The notes under the pieces are model-generated. The model saw only the letters and a program-made list of their open reading frames with translations, made no database searches and was not told the DNA's origin. Shown here one piece after another: positions 46,180-54,773 of a stretch of 64,000 bases of DNA (positions within the stretch are counted from its first letter, which is position 1; each line of letters opens with the position of its first letter). A program made the position numbers and the translations under genes. The DNA is taken from positions 1,488,001 to 1,552,000 of the forward strand of contig OY969782.1 in assembly GCA_963703045.1 (NCBI GenBank), in the 5' to 3' direction. This stretch comes from Miltoncostaea sp963703045 (lineage in GTDB: Bacteria > Actinomycetota > Thermoleophilia > Miltoncostaeales > Miltoncostaeaceae).

Positions 46180-46686
46180 ATGGAGCCGCCGCCCCACGCA
46201 CCGCTGGCCGAGCGTTACCGGGCGGACCCCGCGCGAGCGGCCGTGACGGTCCGGGTCTGCACCGGCCTGGGCGGCGACGGCATGCGCTGCGAGACGACGG
46301 CGCGGGGCCACGAGGTGGCCGCCGACGAGCCGCGCGCGTTCGGCGGCGGCGACACCGCCCAGAGCCCGGTGGAGCTGCTGCTGTCGAGCCTCGCCACCTG
46401 CCAGGCCATCACCTATCGGCTCTGGGCCGCCGAGCTCGGCATCGCGCTCGAGCGCGTCGAGGTGGAGGTCGACGGCGACATCGACCTGCGCGGGTTCCTC
46501 GGGCTGGCCGACGACGTCCCCGCCGGGTTCGGCGCGGTGCGCATCCGGGTGACGCTCGACGGCCCGGACGGCGCCGAGCGCTACCGCGACCTCGCCGACA
46601 CGGTCGACCGCCACTGCCCCGTGGTCGATGTCCTCGCGCGTCCCGTGCCGGTCGCGCGCGAGCTCGTGATCGGCGTCCCCTCCTAG
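46180..46686 (+). CDS. OsmC family protein
   Basis: 168 residues. The peroxidatic and resolving cysteine positions are kept: Cys74 (SSLATCQAITY) and Cys146 (VDRHCPVVDVL). GGGDTAQSPVELLLSSLATC and FGAVRIRVTLDG are typical. The family reduces organic hydroperoxides, though many OsmC-like proteins have no proven substrate. ATG 46180 appears leaderless. Divergent from the alcohol dehydrogenase operon. Confidence 0.9.
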   Translation: MEPPPHAPLAERYRADPARAAVTVRVCTGLGGDGMRCETTARGHEVAADEPRAFGGGDTAQSPVELLLSSLATCQAITYRLWAAELGIALERVEVEVDGDIDLRGFLGLADDVPAGFGAVRIRVTLDGPDGAERYRDLADTVDRHCPVVDVLARPVPVARELVIGVPS

Positions 46687-46758
46687 GGGCTCACGGGCGC
46701 CGGCGGGGCGGGGGGCGTCGTGCGCGGGGCGGGTCGCGGCCCGGCACGCCGGCGGGAT

Positions 46759-47562
46759 CTAGCTGATCAGCTTGCGCGTCATGAGGGCGATCCCGACCCG
46801 CCAGGTGATGAGCGCGAAGGCGACCAGCACGCCCACGTGCAGGACGTCGATCCACCCCTCCCAGCCGAACACCGCGTGCCGCACCAGCTCGACGAGGTGG
46901 TAGAGCGGGTTGACCTGGGCGAGCGTCCGGGCCCAGGCGGGCAGCCGGTCGAGGGGGAAGAAGGTGCCCGCCACCAGGAAGAGCGGGGTCAGCACGGCGC
47001 TGATCACGTAGTTGAAGTTCTCGATCGACGTCATGCGGCCGGCGATGGCGATGCCGAAGCCCGCCCAGCCGAGGCCCGCCAGGCAGGCGAAGAGCGGCAC
47101 GGCCAGCATGCCCCAGCTCGGGTCGAGGCCGAACGCGATCGCCACCAGCATCGGCGTGCAGCCGTAGACGCCGGCCCGGATCGCGATCCACAGCATCTCG
47201 GCGGTCACCAGCTCCTCGGTGTCCACCGGGGCGGCGAGGATCGCGTCGTAGGTGTGCTGGAACTGGTACTTGACGAAGACGCCGAACATGGCCGGGAAGG
47301 CCGACGAGAACAGGACGGCCGTCGCGACCGTCCCGGTGCCGACGAACTCGACGTAGTCGTAGCCCCCGACCGTCGCGACCAGCGACCCGAAGCCGAAGCC
47401 GAACGCGAGCAGGTAGATCGTGGGCTCGACGGTCGACGAGAAGGTGGTCGAGCGCCAGTGGGACGAGAAGTTGATCATCTCGCGTACGAGCACGCCGCCG
47501 AGGGCCGGGCGCTCCAGTCGTCGCAGCCGCCGGCCGCGGCCGGGCGCGGGGCGGGTGGTCAC
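46759..47562 (-). CDS. ABC-2 type export permease
   Basis: 267 residues, six helices. VEPTIYLLAFGFGFGSLV, FPAMFGVFVKYQFQHTYDAILAAPV, EELVTAEMLWIAIRAGVYG and the C-terminal VAFALITWRVGIALMTRKLI resemble NodJ/DrrB-type permeases. GTG 47562 overlaps the ATPase stop in GTGA, so the two form one exporter. Cargo unknown; lipo-oligosaccharide or drug-like by family. Confidence 0.9.
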   Translation of the reverse strand: MTTRPAPGRGRRLRRLERPALGGVLVREMINFSSHWRSTTFSSTVEPTIYLLAFGFGFGSLVATVGGYDYVEFVGTGTVATAVLFSSAFPAMFGVFVKYQFQHTYDAILAAPVDTEELVTAEMLWIAIRAGVYGCTPMLVAIAFGLDPSWGMLAVPLFACLAGLGWAGFGIAIAGRMTSIENFNYVISAVLTPLFLVAGTFFPLDRLPAWARTLAQVNPLYHLVELVRHAVFGWEGWIDVLHVGVLVAFALITWRVGIALMTRKLIS

Positions 47563-48452
47563 GCGATCTCCTCGCCGGTCAGCAGCACGAACACGTCCTC
47601 GAGCGTCGACGGCCGGCGCTCGCCCTCGGGCGGGCGGCCGTTCACGCCCGCGAGCGCCAGCACCGACACCGAGGTGCCGGTGCGGCGGGTGCGCAGGCCG
47701 GCCGCGGCGGCCTCCGCCTCGACCTCGCGCAGACGGGCGGGCGGGCCGTACACCTCGATCGCCTCCGGGCCCGCGTGCTCGCGCACGAGGTCGGCGGGCG
47801 CACCCGTGGCCACGGCGCGCCCGTGCGACATGATCGTCACGCTGTCGCACAGGCGCTCGGCCTCCTCGATGTAGTGCGTCGACATGAGGATCGAGACGCC
47901 CTCGGCGCGCAGGGCGCCGATCAGCGCCCACAGCTCCTGGCGCACCTGGGGATCGAGCCCGACGGTCGGCTCGTCGAGCAGGATCAGCGAGGGCCGGTGC
48001 ACGAGGGCGCGCGCGATCAGCAGGCGGCGGCGCATGCCCCCCGAGAGCGCCTCCACCCGGCTCGCGCGCCGGTCGCCGAGGTTGGCGATCCCGAGGGCGT
48101 GCTCGATCGCCGCCCGACGTGCGGCGCGCGGCACGCGGTAGAGGTGCGCGAACACCAGCAGGTTCTGCTCGACCGTGAGCGTGGTGTCGAGGTTGTCGAG
48201 CTGCGGGACCACGCCGCACTCGGCCCGCGCCTGCTTGGACTCGCCGGGCAGGCGGTACCCGAGCACCTCCAGCTCGCCCTCGTCGGCGATCGACTGGGCC
48301 GTCAGCAACTTCATGATCGTCGACTTGCCCGCGCCGTTGGGGCCCAGCAGCCCGACGCACGTGCCCGTGGGCACGTCGAGGTCGAAGCCGGCGACCGCCG
48401 TGATCGCGCCGAAGCGCTTGACCACCCCGCGCACGCTGATCGCCGGGGTCAC
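47559..48452 (-). CDS. ABC exporter ATP-binding protein (NodI/DrrA-like)
   Basis: 297 residues. Walker A GPNGAGKSTIM, signature LSGGMRRRLLIARAL, Walker B SLILLDEPTVGLDPQ, H-loop MSTHYIEEAERL and a C-terminal regulatory stretch ending STLEDVFVLLTGEE. This is the DrrA/NodI subgroup. GTG 48452 lies 16 bp after the hemQ stop, so it may be co-transcribed with hemQ. Confidence 0.92.
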   Translation of the reverse strand: MTPAISVRGVVKRFGAITAVAGFDLDVPTGTCVGLLGPNGAGKSTIMKLLTAQSIADEGELEVLGYRLPGESKQARAECGVVPQLDNLDTTLTVEQNLLVFAHLYRVPRAARRAAIEHALGIANLGDRRASRVEALSGGMRRRLLIARALVHRPSLILLDEPTVGLDPQVRQELWALIGALRAEGVSILMSTHYIEEAERLCDSVTIMSHGRAVATGAPADLVREHAGPEAIEVYGPPARLREVEAEAAAAGLRTRRTGTSVSVLALAGVNGRPPEGERRPSTLEDVFVLLTGEEIA

Positions 48453-48468
48453 GCCGCGGGGCGCCGGT

Positions 48469-49230
48469 CTAGTCGCCGAGGACGCCGGCGCGCGTGAAGG
48501 CCGACCGCGCGTCCATCACGAGACCGACGAAGAACGGGCCGAACTCGCCGTAACGGGCGCTGACCTCGTCGAACCGCATCTCGTAGACGATCTCCTTGAT
48601 CGTCGCCGGGTCGTCGGCCAGCAGGGTGACGCCCCACTCCCAGTCGTCGATGCCGGTGGCACCGGTGATGAGCTGGAGCACCCGGCCGGCGTAGCGGCGG
48701 CCGACGCGCGCGTGGCCCTGCATGAGCTCGCGCCGGTCCTCGAAGGGCAGCGAGTACCAGTTGGCGCCCTCGGCGCGGCGCTTGGACATGGGGTAGAAGG
48801 CGATCATCGCCCGCTCCGGCAGCCGCGGGTGCAGCCGTGCGTCGCCGTAGGCCTCCATGCGATCGGCCCAGGCGGCGAGCCGGCCCTCGACGTCGCCCTC
48901 GCCGTCGGCCTCGAGCCGGGCGCGCTCGTCGGCCTGGGTGCTCGTGTACTCGCTCAGCTCGGTCAGGGACACGAACGAGTACTCGGCCGCGAAGGGCCCG
49001 CGCAGGACCGCCTTCGTGAGCACGTCGAGGGCGTCGAGGTCGGGGCTCAGCGCCATCAGGCCCACGTCGGCGCCGGCGCCGAGCACCGATGACGCGATCA
49101 CCTGCTGCGGCTCGCGCGCGGTGAAGCGGGCGATCTCGTCGAGCACCTCCTCGCCGCCGGGCGAGTCCGGCAGCGCGCGGAGCATCAGGTGGACCACCCC
49201 CCACCCCACCGAGGGCCGGACCTCGCTCAC
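48469..49230 (-). CDS. hemQ: Coproheme decarboxylase HemQ (chlorite dismutase family)
   Basis: 253 residues. The C-terminal half contains Tyr146 and Lys150 (AFYPMSKRR), NWYSLPFEDRRELM and the proximal heme ligand His173 (MQGHARVGRRY). VLQLITGATGIDDWEWGVTLL and YEMRFDEVSARYGEFGPFFVG follow. Tyr146 aligns with the radical Tyr145 of Geobacillus HemQ. The distal Arg of true chlorite dismutases is not seen. It converts coproheme to heme b in the coproporphyrin-dependent pathway. GTG start 4 bp after the sugar dehydrogenase stop. Confidence 0.95.
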   Translation of the reverse strand: MSEVRPSVGWGVVHLMLRALPDSPGGEEVLDEIARFTAREPQQVIASSVLGAGADVGLMALSPDLDALDVLTKAVLRGPFAAEYSFVSLTELSEYTSTQADERARLEADGEGDVEGRLAAWADRMEAYGDARLHPRLPERAMIAFYPMSKRRAEGANWYSLPFEDRRELMQGHARVGRRYAGRVLQLITGATGIDDWEWGVTLLADDPATIKEIVYEMRFDEVSARYGEFGPFFVGLVMDARSAFTRAGVLGD

Positions 49231-49234
49231 GGGG

Positions 49235-50454
49235 TCAGCGGCCGGAGAAGCGGTAGAGGGTGCCCCCGGCGAGCACGTACAGGTCGCCGCCGAGACCCTC
49301 GCCGAACGAGGTGACGTTCGAGAGCGTGGCGCCCAGCCGCCCGGTCTCCTCGCGCACCGGGCCGGGCCGCGGGCCGGCCCGCAGGCTCCAGACGCGCCCG
49401 CTGCAGAAGTCGGCGTAGACGTAGCGGCCCGCCAGCCCCGGGGCGCGGTCGCCGCGGTAGACGTACCCGCCCGTCACCGAGCAGCCGGCGGAGTGCGAGT
49501 ACTGGGCGACCGGGGCGACGGGCGCCCGCCCGTTGGCCGACCGGCCGCCCGGGAAGCGGGAGCGTCCCTCGAACGTGTTCCACCCGAAGTTGGTGCCCGC
49601 GGCACGGCCGCGAGGCCGGTAGTCGATCTCCTCGATGGCGTTCTGGCCGACGTCGCCGATCCACAGGTCGCCCCGGCGGCGGTCGAACGAGAAGCGCCAG
49701 GGGTTGCGCAGGCCGTACGCGTAGATCTCGGGCGCGCCGCCGCCGCCCGCGAAGGGGTTGTCGGCGGGGATGCCGTACCCGCGGCCGCCGGTGCGGCGGT
49801 TGACGTCGATGCGCAGGATCTTGCCGAGCAGGGTGTCGAGGCTCTGCCCGTTGCCCTCGGGATCGCCGCCGCTGCCGCCGTCACCGGTCGCGATGTAGAG
49901 CATCCGTCGGGCCCGAAGGCCAGGTGGCCGCCGTTGTGGTTCGCGTAGGGCTGGTCGATGCCGAGCAGGACGCGCCTGCTGGACGGCCGGGCGCGGTTGG
50001 CGTTCGCGCGGCGGAACTCCGCGATGCGGGTGTCGCCGGACGGGTCGGTGTAGTTCACGTAGAAGCGGCCGTTGCGCGCGTAGTCCGGGTGGAACGCGAG
50101 CCCCAGCAGGCCGCGCTCGCCGCCGGAGCTGATCTGCCCCGAGATGTCGAGGAACGCGCCGGGCAGCAGGCGGCCGCGCTCGAGGATGCGGATGCGGCCG
50201 CTCTGCTGGACCACGAAGAGCCGGTTGCGCTGGCCGGGGGCGCCCGTGACGTAGAGCGCGTCGCCGAGGCCGCCCGCGACGCGCGCCAGGCGGTATCCGG
50301 CGGACCCCTGCTCCGCGGCGGGGGTCGAGACGGATGCCGGGGCCCCCGCCTGATCGGGCACGTCCGCCGAGCCGGCCTCGTTGCCGCAGGCCGCGAGCGC
50401 GAGGCTGGAGAGGAGGGCCGCGAGAACGGTTAGGGGCGGGCGGAGCGACCTCAC
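49235..50454 (-). CDS. PQQ-dependent sugar dehydrogenase-like lipoprotein, frameshifted
   Basis: About 406 residues when corrected. From GTG 50454 the signal peptide ends in the lipobox LALAAC, so it is a lipoprotein. A GSDH-type propeller follows: YVTGAPGQRNRLFVVQQSGRI, GGERGLLGLAFHPDYARNG, NHNGGHLAFGPDG. One missing C (plus strand, 49901-49907) breaks the frame. It resumes as MLYIATGDGGSGGDPEGNGQ, LGKILRIDVNRRT, GLRNPWRFSFDRR, SVTGGYVYRG. Soluble aldose sugar dehydrogenases of this fold oxidise sugars at the outer face of the membrane. PQQ binding is inferred from the family. Confidence 0.88.
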
Positions 50455-50553
50455 GACGGTCACGCTAGCGCACGTCTCGCCCACGCGGCCGCCCGGCCGT
50501 CACTCCCGCTCCGGTACCCGCGGTGCCGCTCCCTCCACCCCCGACGAGGGCCG

Positions 50554-50808
50554 TCAGGCGGCCGTCACCGGGTCGATCGCCGGCTGCACGGCACGGCTGA
50601 CCGTGACGGGCAGCAGCCGCACGAACGCGTTCAGCTCGGCGGCCGGAGCGCCCTCGGCCAGACCGGTGACGAGGCGCTGCAGAACGGCTTCCTCCCGGGG
50701 ACCGAGCTCACCGGCCACCGGCGCGAGCGCGTCGGTGAGTCGCTGGGCGACGGCGGGATCGAGGACCTTGAAGGCCTCGAGGAGCTGCGCGGGGATCTCA
50801 TCGGCCAT
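50554..50808 (-). CDS. Small hypothetical helical protein
   Basis: 84 residues from ATG 50808: MADEIPAQLLEAFKVLDPAV, then PREEAVLQRLVTGLAEGAP and FVRLLPVTVSRAVQPAIDP. All-helical, no Cys, no signal. A GATAAT -10 ends 7 nt before the ATG, so it is probably leaderless, which supports it being a real gene. Not recognised. Confidence 0.6.
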   Translation of the reverse strand: MADEIPAQLLEAFKVLDPAVAQRLTDALAPVAGELGPREEAVLQRLVTGLAEGAPAAELNAFVRLLPVTVSRAVQPAIDPVTAA

Positions 50809-50815
50809 GACGGGC

Positions 50816-50821
50816 ATTATC
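50816..50821 (-). promoter_or_regulatory. Leaderless -10 box (GATAAT) for the small helical protein
   Basis: Minus-strand GATAAT, five of six matches to TATAAT. It ends 7 nt before ATG 50808. Confidence 0.5.
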
Positions 50822-50917
50822 GCACAGGTCACGGACGCCGTGCCGTGGCACATCGCGCCGGCCCGGAAGGGAACCGCCCGCGCGCCGCCAAGACGCCACC
50901 AGGCCAAGGAGGCGGCG

Positions 50918-51259
50918 GTGGACTGGTGGATTGCGGGTCTGGTGCTCTCGGCCCTGGTCGGGGTCGCCGCGAGGGACGTGGGACGGCCGGGGCGCGCGAG
51001 CGCGCCGGCGCTGCTGGTGCTGCGCTCCGTCGGTGGGCTCGGGCTCGTGGCGATGGCCGCCCTGAGCGTGCGGGTCGGCTCCCCCGGGGGCGCGCTGGTG
51101 GCGATCCTGGCGGCCGTCCCGCTGCTCGCCGGCCTCACGGGCGGCGTGCTGCGAGCCCGCCCCGAGGCGCGCGCGCGGCCGATCCCCCGCCTGCACGCGC
51201 CCGCGCCGCGCGCCGAGGGCGACACGACCGCGCAGCACGACGGGCGACGGGCGGCCTAG
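50918..51259 (+). CDS. Small membrane hypothetical protein
   Basis: 113 residues from GTG 50918, which has AAGGAGG at 6-7 nt spacing. Three membrane segments (WWIAGLVLSALVGVAA, LLVLRSVGGLGLVAMAALSV, ALVAILAAVPLLAGLTGGV) and a basic, His-containing tail. The sequence upstream to 50809 is the divergent promoter region. Not recognised. Convergent with the frameshifted gene at 51267, 7 bp apart. Confidence 0.6.
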   Translation: MDWWIAGLVLSALVGVAARDVGRPGRASAPALLVLRSVGGLGLVAMAALSVRVGSPGGALVAILAAVPLLAGLTGGVLRARPEARARPIPRLHAPAPRAEGDTTAQHDGRRAA

Positions 51260-51266
51260 ACGCCGC

Positions 51267-53018
51267 TCAGGAGTCGGGCACGGGCCGACGGCCGGTGCCG
51301 CGCGGCCGCAGGAGCCATCGCTCGATGCGCTCGGTGACCGGCTGGTGACGCTGGGACGGCATCGTCCAGCGGATCTCCCCGGTGCGCGCGAGGGCGACGT
51401 GCACCAGGTCGATCGCCTCCGAGAGATCGACGGGCACCGGAGCCAGCCCGATCTGCTCCATCGGCGCGAACAGCTCGCGCCGAAGGCGCGGCTCGGCGAG
51501 GTCGGGCAGGAAGAACGCGTCCTTGACGGCGCCGCCGAGCTGATCGAGGTCGATCAGCACCACGAGCGGCGACACGCGCCCGCCCTCCTTCTCGACCGTG
51601 ATGACCACCTGCTGCTGGTCGGGGGCGTCGACGGGCGACGTCGCCCAGGCGGCGGACGGGTGCGCGTCGAGCAGGCCGGCCACCGCCGGGGGGCGGGGCG
51701 GGCGCCGCGCCCGGCGGCGTCGAGGGCCATCGCGGCCGCCGGCGCAGGCACGACCACCGACAGCGCCAGGCACGCGTCGCGACCCGCGTCGCCGCTCGCC
51801 GCCAGCGCCCGCACCAGGGCGGGCAGGCCATCGCTCGGCACGAGGCCCGCCAGATCCTCCGCCATCGCCTCGACGAGGTAGGACCGGCCCGGCGCGACGA
51901 CGGCCCGGGCCACGCGCCCGGCCTCGGCCGGGTCGAATCCGTGCGCCACCTCGTCCAGCACGGGGTGCACGCGCAGGAACGTCGCCTGGGCGTCGAGGTC
52001 GCCGGCGAGGTCGGCCAGGCACTCGGCGACGTCGGAGCCGGGCTCGGCGTGGGCCAGGCCCGACTCGGCCCAGCGCCGGGCGCTGACCTCGTCGCCCGAG
52101 CGGGAGGCGATCAGGGAGGCCTCGTACCAGTTCTCGGGATCGTGCTCCGAGAGCGCCGGGCGCAGCAGCGCCAGGGCGTCGTGGGCGCGGCCGCCGCGGG
52201 CCAGGATGCGGGCGTGGTGCCGGCGCGCCGCCGGTGCGCGCTCGGGCAGGTGCCGTGAGAGCAGGGCCACCAGCCGCGCCTGGGTCGCGGCCGCGGCGGC
52301 GGTGCGCTCCCCGGCGAGCAGGTCCGCCACCTCGGAGGCGAGGGCGTCGACCTCCTCCTCGGTCAGGCTGACCCAGGCGGTGCCGGGGGGGCCGGCCCAC
52401 CCCAGGTGCACCTCGAAGCCCGCCTCGGCGAGCGCGAGCGAGATGGGGCGACCGGCGGTGCGCAGCGCCCCGGGGTCGGAGGCGGCCACGCCCGCGACCA
52501 CGGTGCCGAGGTGGGTGATGGGCGGCGGCCCCACGCCCCGGGACCCGGGCCGGCGATCGAGTCGGGCGGCGACGGCCCGGACGAGTGCGTCCTCGTCGCC
52601 GGGCCGGGCGGCCGGCGGGTCGATGCGCGAGATGGCGACGCGCCGCGCCACGGGGTCCTCGATGCGCACGAGCAGAGTGTCGCCCGCGCGCGCGCCCGCG
52701 GGGAGGCGCAGGGCGGGCTCGACCCCGAGCAGCGCGAGCGGGCAGAGGTCGGGCTCGATGTCGACCGCGCCGGCCGCCGCGGCGCCGTCGTCGACCCGGA
52801 CCGTCAGTTCCAGGCCGGTCAGCGCCTGGGCCACCCCGGCCAGGCGGCCGTCGGCCAGCCACAGCACGCGCGGGTCGTCGCGCACGGCGCGGCGCGCGGC
52901 GGCGGCGGGATCGCGGGCGCGGGTCGCGCCGCGGCGCGCCAGCGCCTCCCCCAGCCGGTCGGCGCCGAGGGGTCCGTCGGCGAGCAGAGCGACCACGGAG
53001 TCGGCGAGTTCGACCCAT
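51267..53018 (-). CDS. Conserved-looking hypothetical protein with two frameshifts
   Basis: About 583 residues when repaired. From ATG 53018 one surplus G (about 53014-53016) must be removed to give M-VELADSVVALLADGPLGAD. A winged-helix-like N-terminus follows (LGEALARRGATRAR, DDPRVLWLADGRLAG). The middle has a beta-rich domain (GDTLLVRIEDPVARRVAIS) and TPR-like helices (RILARGGRAHDALALLRPAL, DPENWYEASLIASRSGDEVSARRWAESGLAHAE). A second shift in a six-G run (51688-51693) leads to a C-terminal domain (QQQVVITVEKEGGRVSPLVVLIDLDQLGG) ending RGTGRRPVPDS. ATG 53018 is supported by a leaderless TATCCT box. Family unknown. Confidence 0.6.
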   Translation of the reverse strand: MGRTRRLRGRSARRRTPRRRPAGGGAGAPRRDPRPRSRRRRAPRRARRPARAVAGRRPPGRGGPGADRPGTDGPGRRRRRGGRRGRHRARPLPARAARGRARPAPPRGRARGRHSARAHRGPRGAARRHLAHRPAGRPARRRGRTRPGRRRPTRSPARVPGRGAAAHHPPRHRGRGRGRLRPRGAAHRRSPHLARARRGGLRGAPGVGRPPRHRLGQPDRGGGRRPRLRGGGPARRGAHRRRGRDPGAAGGPALTAPARARTGGAPAPRPHPGPRRPRPRRPGAAAPGALGARSRELVRGLPDRLPLGRRGQRPALGRVGPGPRRARLRRRRVPGRPRRRPRRPGDVPARAPRAGRGGARIRPGRGRARGPGRRRAGPVLPRRGDGGGSGGPRAERWPARPGAGAGGERRRGSRRVPGAVGGRACAGGRDGPRRRRARRPPRPPAVAGLLDAHPSAAWATSPVDAPDQQQVVITVEKEGGRVSPLVVLIDLDQLGGAVKDAFFLPDLAEPRLRRELFAPMEQIGLAPVPVDLSEAIDLVHVALARTGEIRWTMPSQRHQPVTERIERWLLRPRGTGRRPVPDS

Positions 53019-53024
53019 GCGGGG

Positions 53025-53030
53025 AGGATA
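53025..53030 (-). promoter_or_regulatory. Leaderless -10 box (TATCCT) for the frameshifted unknown gene
   Basis: Minus-strand TATCCT, 6 nt, then ATG 53018. The next in-frame start in the coding frame used downstream is only GTG 52996. Confidence 0.4.
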
Positions 53031-53110
53031 GCGACGAGGCCGGTCGCGCCCCGGGAGACGCGCTGGCATCATGGCCACGTGCCGCGACCGCCCATACGCC
53101 GAGCCGGGGC

Positions 53111-53824
53111 GTGATCGCGAGCCTCCTCGCGGCGTCGGCGACGTTCGCCTCGATCGCCGACACCTTCTCGCGGCTGGCGGAGGACGCGGCGAGCTACGGC
53201 TACTGGGCCGTGCTGCTCGTCGTGGCGGGCGACGGCGTCTTCCCCGCCCTGCCGGGCGAGACCGCGATCGTGGCGGCGGCCGTGCTCGCCGCCGACGGCA
53301 ACCTCAATCTGCTCCTCGTCATCCTCGCCGGGGCGGCGGGGGCGGTCATCGGCGACTCGAGCGCCTACTGGATCGGGCGCACGGGTGGCGGACCGATCAA
53401 GCGCGGGGTCGTGCGGGTCGCCGGCGCCGAGCGCCTGGAGGCGGCCGAGCGCATGGTCGCCCGCCAGGGCCCGGCCCTCGTGTTCGTCGGGCGCTTCCTG
53501 CCCGGCATCCGCATCGCGATCAACCTCTCGTGCGGGGCCGGGCAGATGGACTACCGCCGGTTCCTGATCTTCGACACCCTCGGCGCCGTGGTGTGGTCGT
53601 CGCAGGCGGCCCTGCTGGGCTTCTTCGCGGGCAAGGCCTTCGCGGACCAGCTCTGGGTGGCGTTCGCGGTGGCGCTGGGCGTGTCGGTCGTCGTGGGCGG
53701 GCTCGTCACGCTCAAGGAGCGCAGCCGCGTCCGGCGCGAGCGCGAGGCCGCCGAGCACGAGCGCGAGGCGGCCGAGCGCGAGCGCGAGGGCGCGGCGGGC
53801 GCGGCACCGCCGGCGGAGTCGTGA
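53111..53824 (+). CDS. DedA family membrane protein
   Basis: 237 residues from GTG 53111. DedA/SNARE-associated core: AVLLVVAGDGVFPALPGETAIVAAAVLAADG, GDSSAYWIGRTGG, FVGRFLPGIRIAINLSCGAGQMDYRRF, then two C-terminal helices and a highly charged Arg/Glu tail (REREAAEHEREAAERERE). DedA proteins act as undecaprenyl-phosphate or phospholipid flippases. An 11-codon ORF (GTG 53080 to TGA 53114) overlaps the start in GTGA and could couple translation. Confidence 0.9.
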   Translation: MIASLLAASATFASIADTFSRLAEDAASYGYWAVLLVVAGDGVFPALPGETAIVAAAVLAADGNLNLLLVILAGAAGAVIGDSSAYWIGRTGGGPIKRGVVRVAGAERLEAAERMVARQGPALVFVGRFLPGIRIAINLSCGAGQMDYRRFLIFDTLGAVVWSSQAALLGFFAGKAFADQLWVAFAVALGVSVVVGGLVTLKERSRVRREREAAEHEREAAEREREGAAGAAPPAES

Positions 53825-53853
53825 GCGGGTTCGGATCTCGCCATGTGAGATTT

Positions 53854-53893
53854 TTGTCAGGTCGGGCAGCCCTATGGTCAGCTTTGCTCAGGT
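53854..53893 (+). promoter_or_regulatory. Promoter region of tandem HTH genes with TCAGGT repeats
   Basis: This is the most AT-rich stretch of the 153-bp gap 53825-53977. It holds TATGGT (53873-53878, TANNNT type). Two TCAGGT copies at 53857-53862 and 53888-53893, each preceded by TTTG, lie 31 bp apart, about three helical turns. They flank the -10 box and may be operator half-sites. Confidence 0.35.
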
Positions 53894-53977
53894 TTCGCCG
53901 CCGGATGCCGATGGTCGAGCTTGCGGCCTCCACGATGCCTACGCAGAATCGGGTCATTCCAGGGATGGACGACATCG

Positions 53978-54754
53978 ATGGATTCGCAGCACAGATCTCC
54001 ACCACCCCGGGCCCCTCGGCCGCGCACGGACGGGCCTGACGTGGTCGTCGCGCACCCGACCGGATCGGGGCCGCGCGCGCAGCAGGAGCACGTCGCCCCT
54101 CCCGTCGCCGACGGACCCCGGCTGCTGTCGGTCTCGGCCGCCGCGCGACTGCTCGGGGTCAGCTCGTCGTCGCTGCGCGCCTGGGCCGCCGCCGGCCGGG
54201 TGCCGTGCGTCCGCACCCCCGGGGGGCACCGCCGGTTCGAGCGCGACGAGATGGTGCGCTGGCTGGCGGAGCGCGGCGGGGCGCCGCCCGCCACCCCGAC
54301 GCGGATGCAGGAGCTCGTGCCGACCCGCATCGAGGCGATGCCGGGCATCGCCGCGACGCTCTCGGGCGCGACCGACTCCGTGCTGAGCGCCGTCGAGGAG
54401 GAGCTCTCGCGGTCGCGGGCCGGGACCATGCGCCCCTCGGCCGCCCGGCAGGCCCGGGTGACCAACGCCCTCGGATCGCTCGCCGGCGCCCTCGCGGTGG
54501 GCGATCTCTCCGAGTGCTACCGCGACGCCGAGTGGGAGGGGTTCCGTCACGGCGCGTCGGGTCAGCCGGGCGACGCCCCGGTGACGGAGGCCCTGGCGCT
54601 GCGGCGCGCCGTCGACCGGGTGCTCGGCCCGCAGCTCGCGGGGAGCCCCGTCGAGCAGCGCGCCGTCGAGCGGTCGCTCGACCGCATGGCCGTGCGGGTC
54701 GCCGCGGGATACGCCGACGGCGTCCGGTGCCGTCTGCGCTCGAGCCTCGGGTGA
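53978..54754 (+). CDS. MerR/BldC-like HTH regulator with helical C-terminal domain (tandem copy 1)
   Basis: 258 residues from ATG 53978 (weak ribosome binding site; upstream in-frame starts are possible). A disordered N-terminus leads to a winged HTH (LLSVSAAARLLGVSSSSLRAW, RVPCVRTPGGHRRFERDEM) of the MerR/excisionase type. The C-terminal half is helical (IEAMPGIAATLSGATDSVLSAVEEEL, ARQARVTNALGSLAGALAVGDL, MAVRVAAGYADGVRCRL) and resembles no classical effector domain. Overall similarity to the next gene in order and length marks a tandem duplication. Confidence 0.8.
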   Translation: MDSQHRSPPPRAPRPRTDGPDVVVAHPTGSGPRAQQEHVAPPVADGPRLLSVSAAARLLGVSSSSLRAWAAAGRVPCVRTPGGHRRFERDEMVRWLAERGGAPPATPTRMQELVPTRIEAMPGIAATLSGATDSVLSAVEEELSRSRAGTMRPSAARQARVTNALGSLAGALAVGDLSECYRDAEWEGFRHGASGQPGDAPVTEALALRRAVDRVLGPQLAGSPVEQRAVERSLDRMAVRVAAGYADGVRCRLRSSLG

Positions 54755-54773
54755 GCGGCCCGACGAGAGGTCG

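Noticed and set aside
48469..49230. Chlorite dismutase acting on perchlorate respiration
   Set aside because: The length, the Tyr146/Lys150/His173 set and the YGEFGPFFVG end match HemQ coproheme decarboxylase. No perchlorate reductase genes are nearby.
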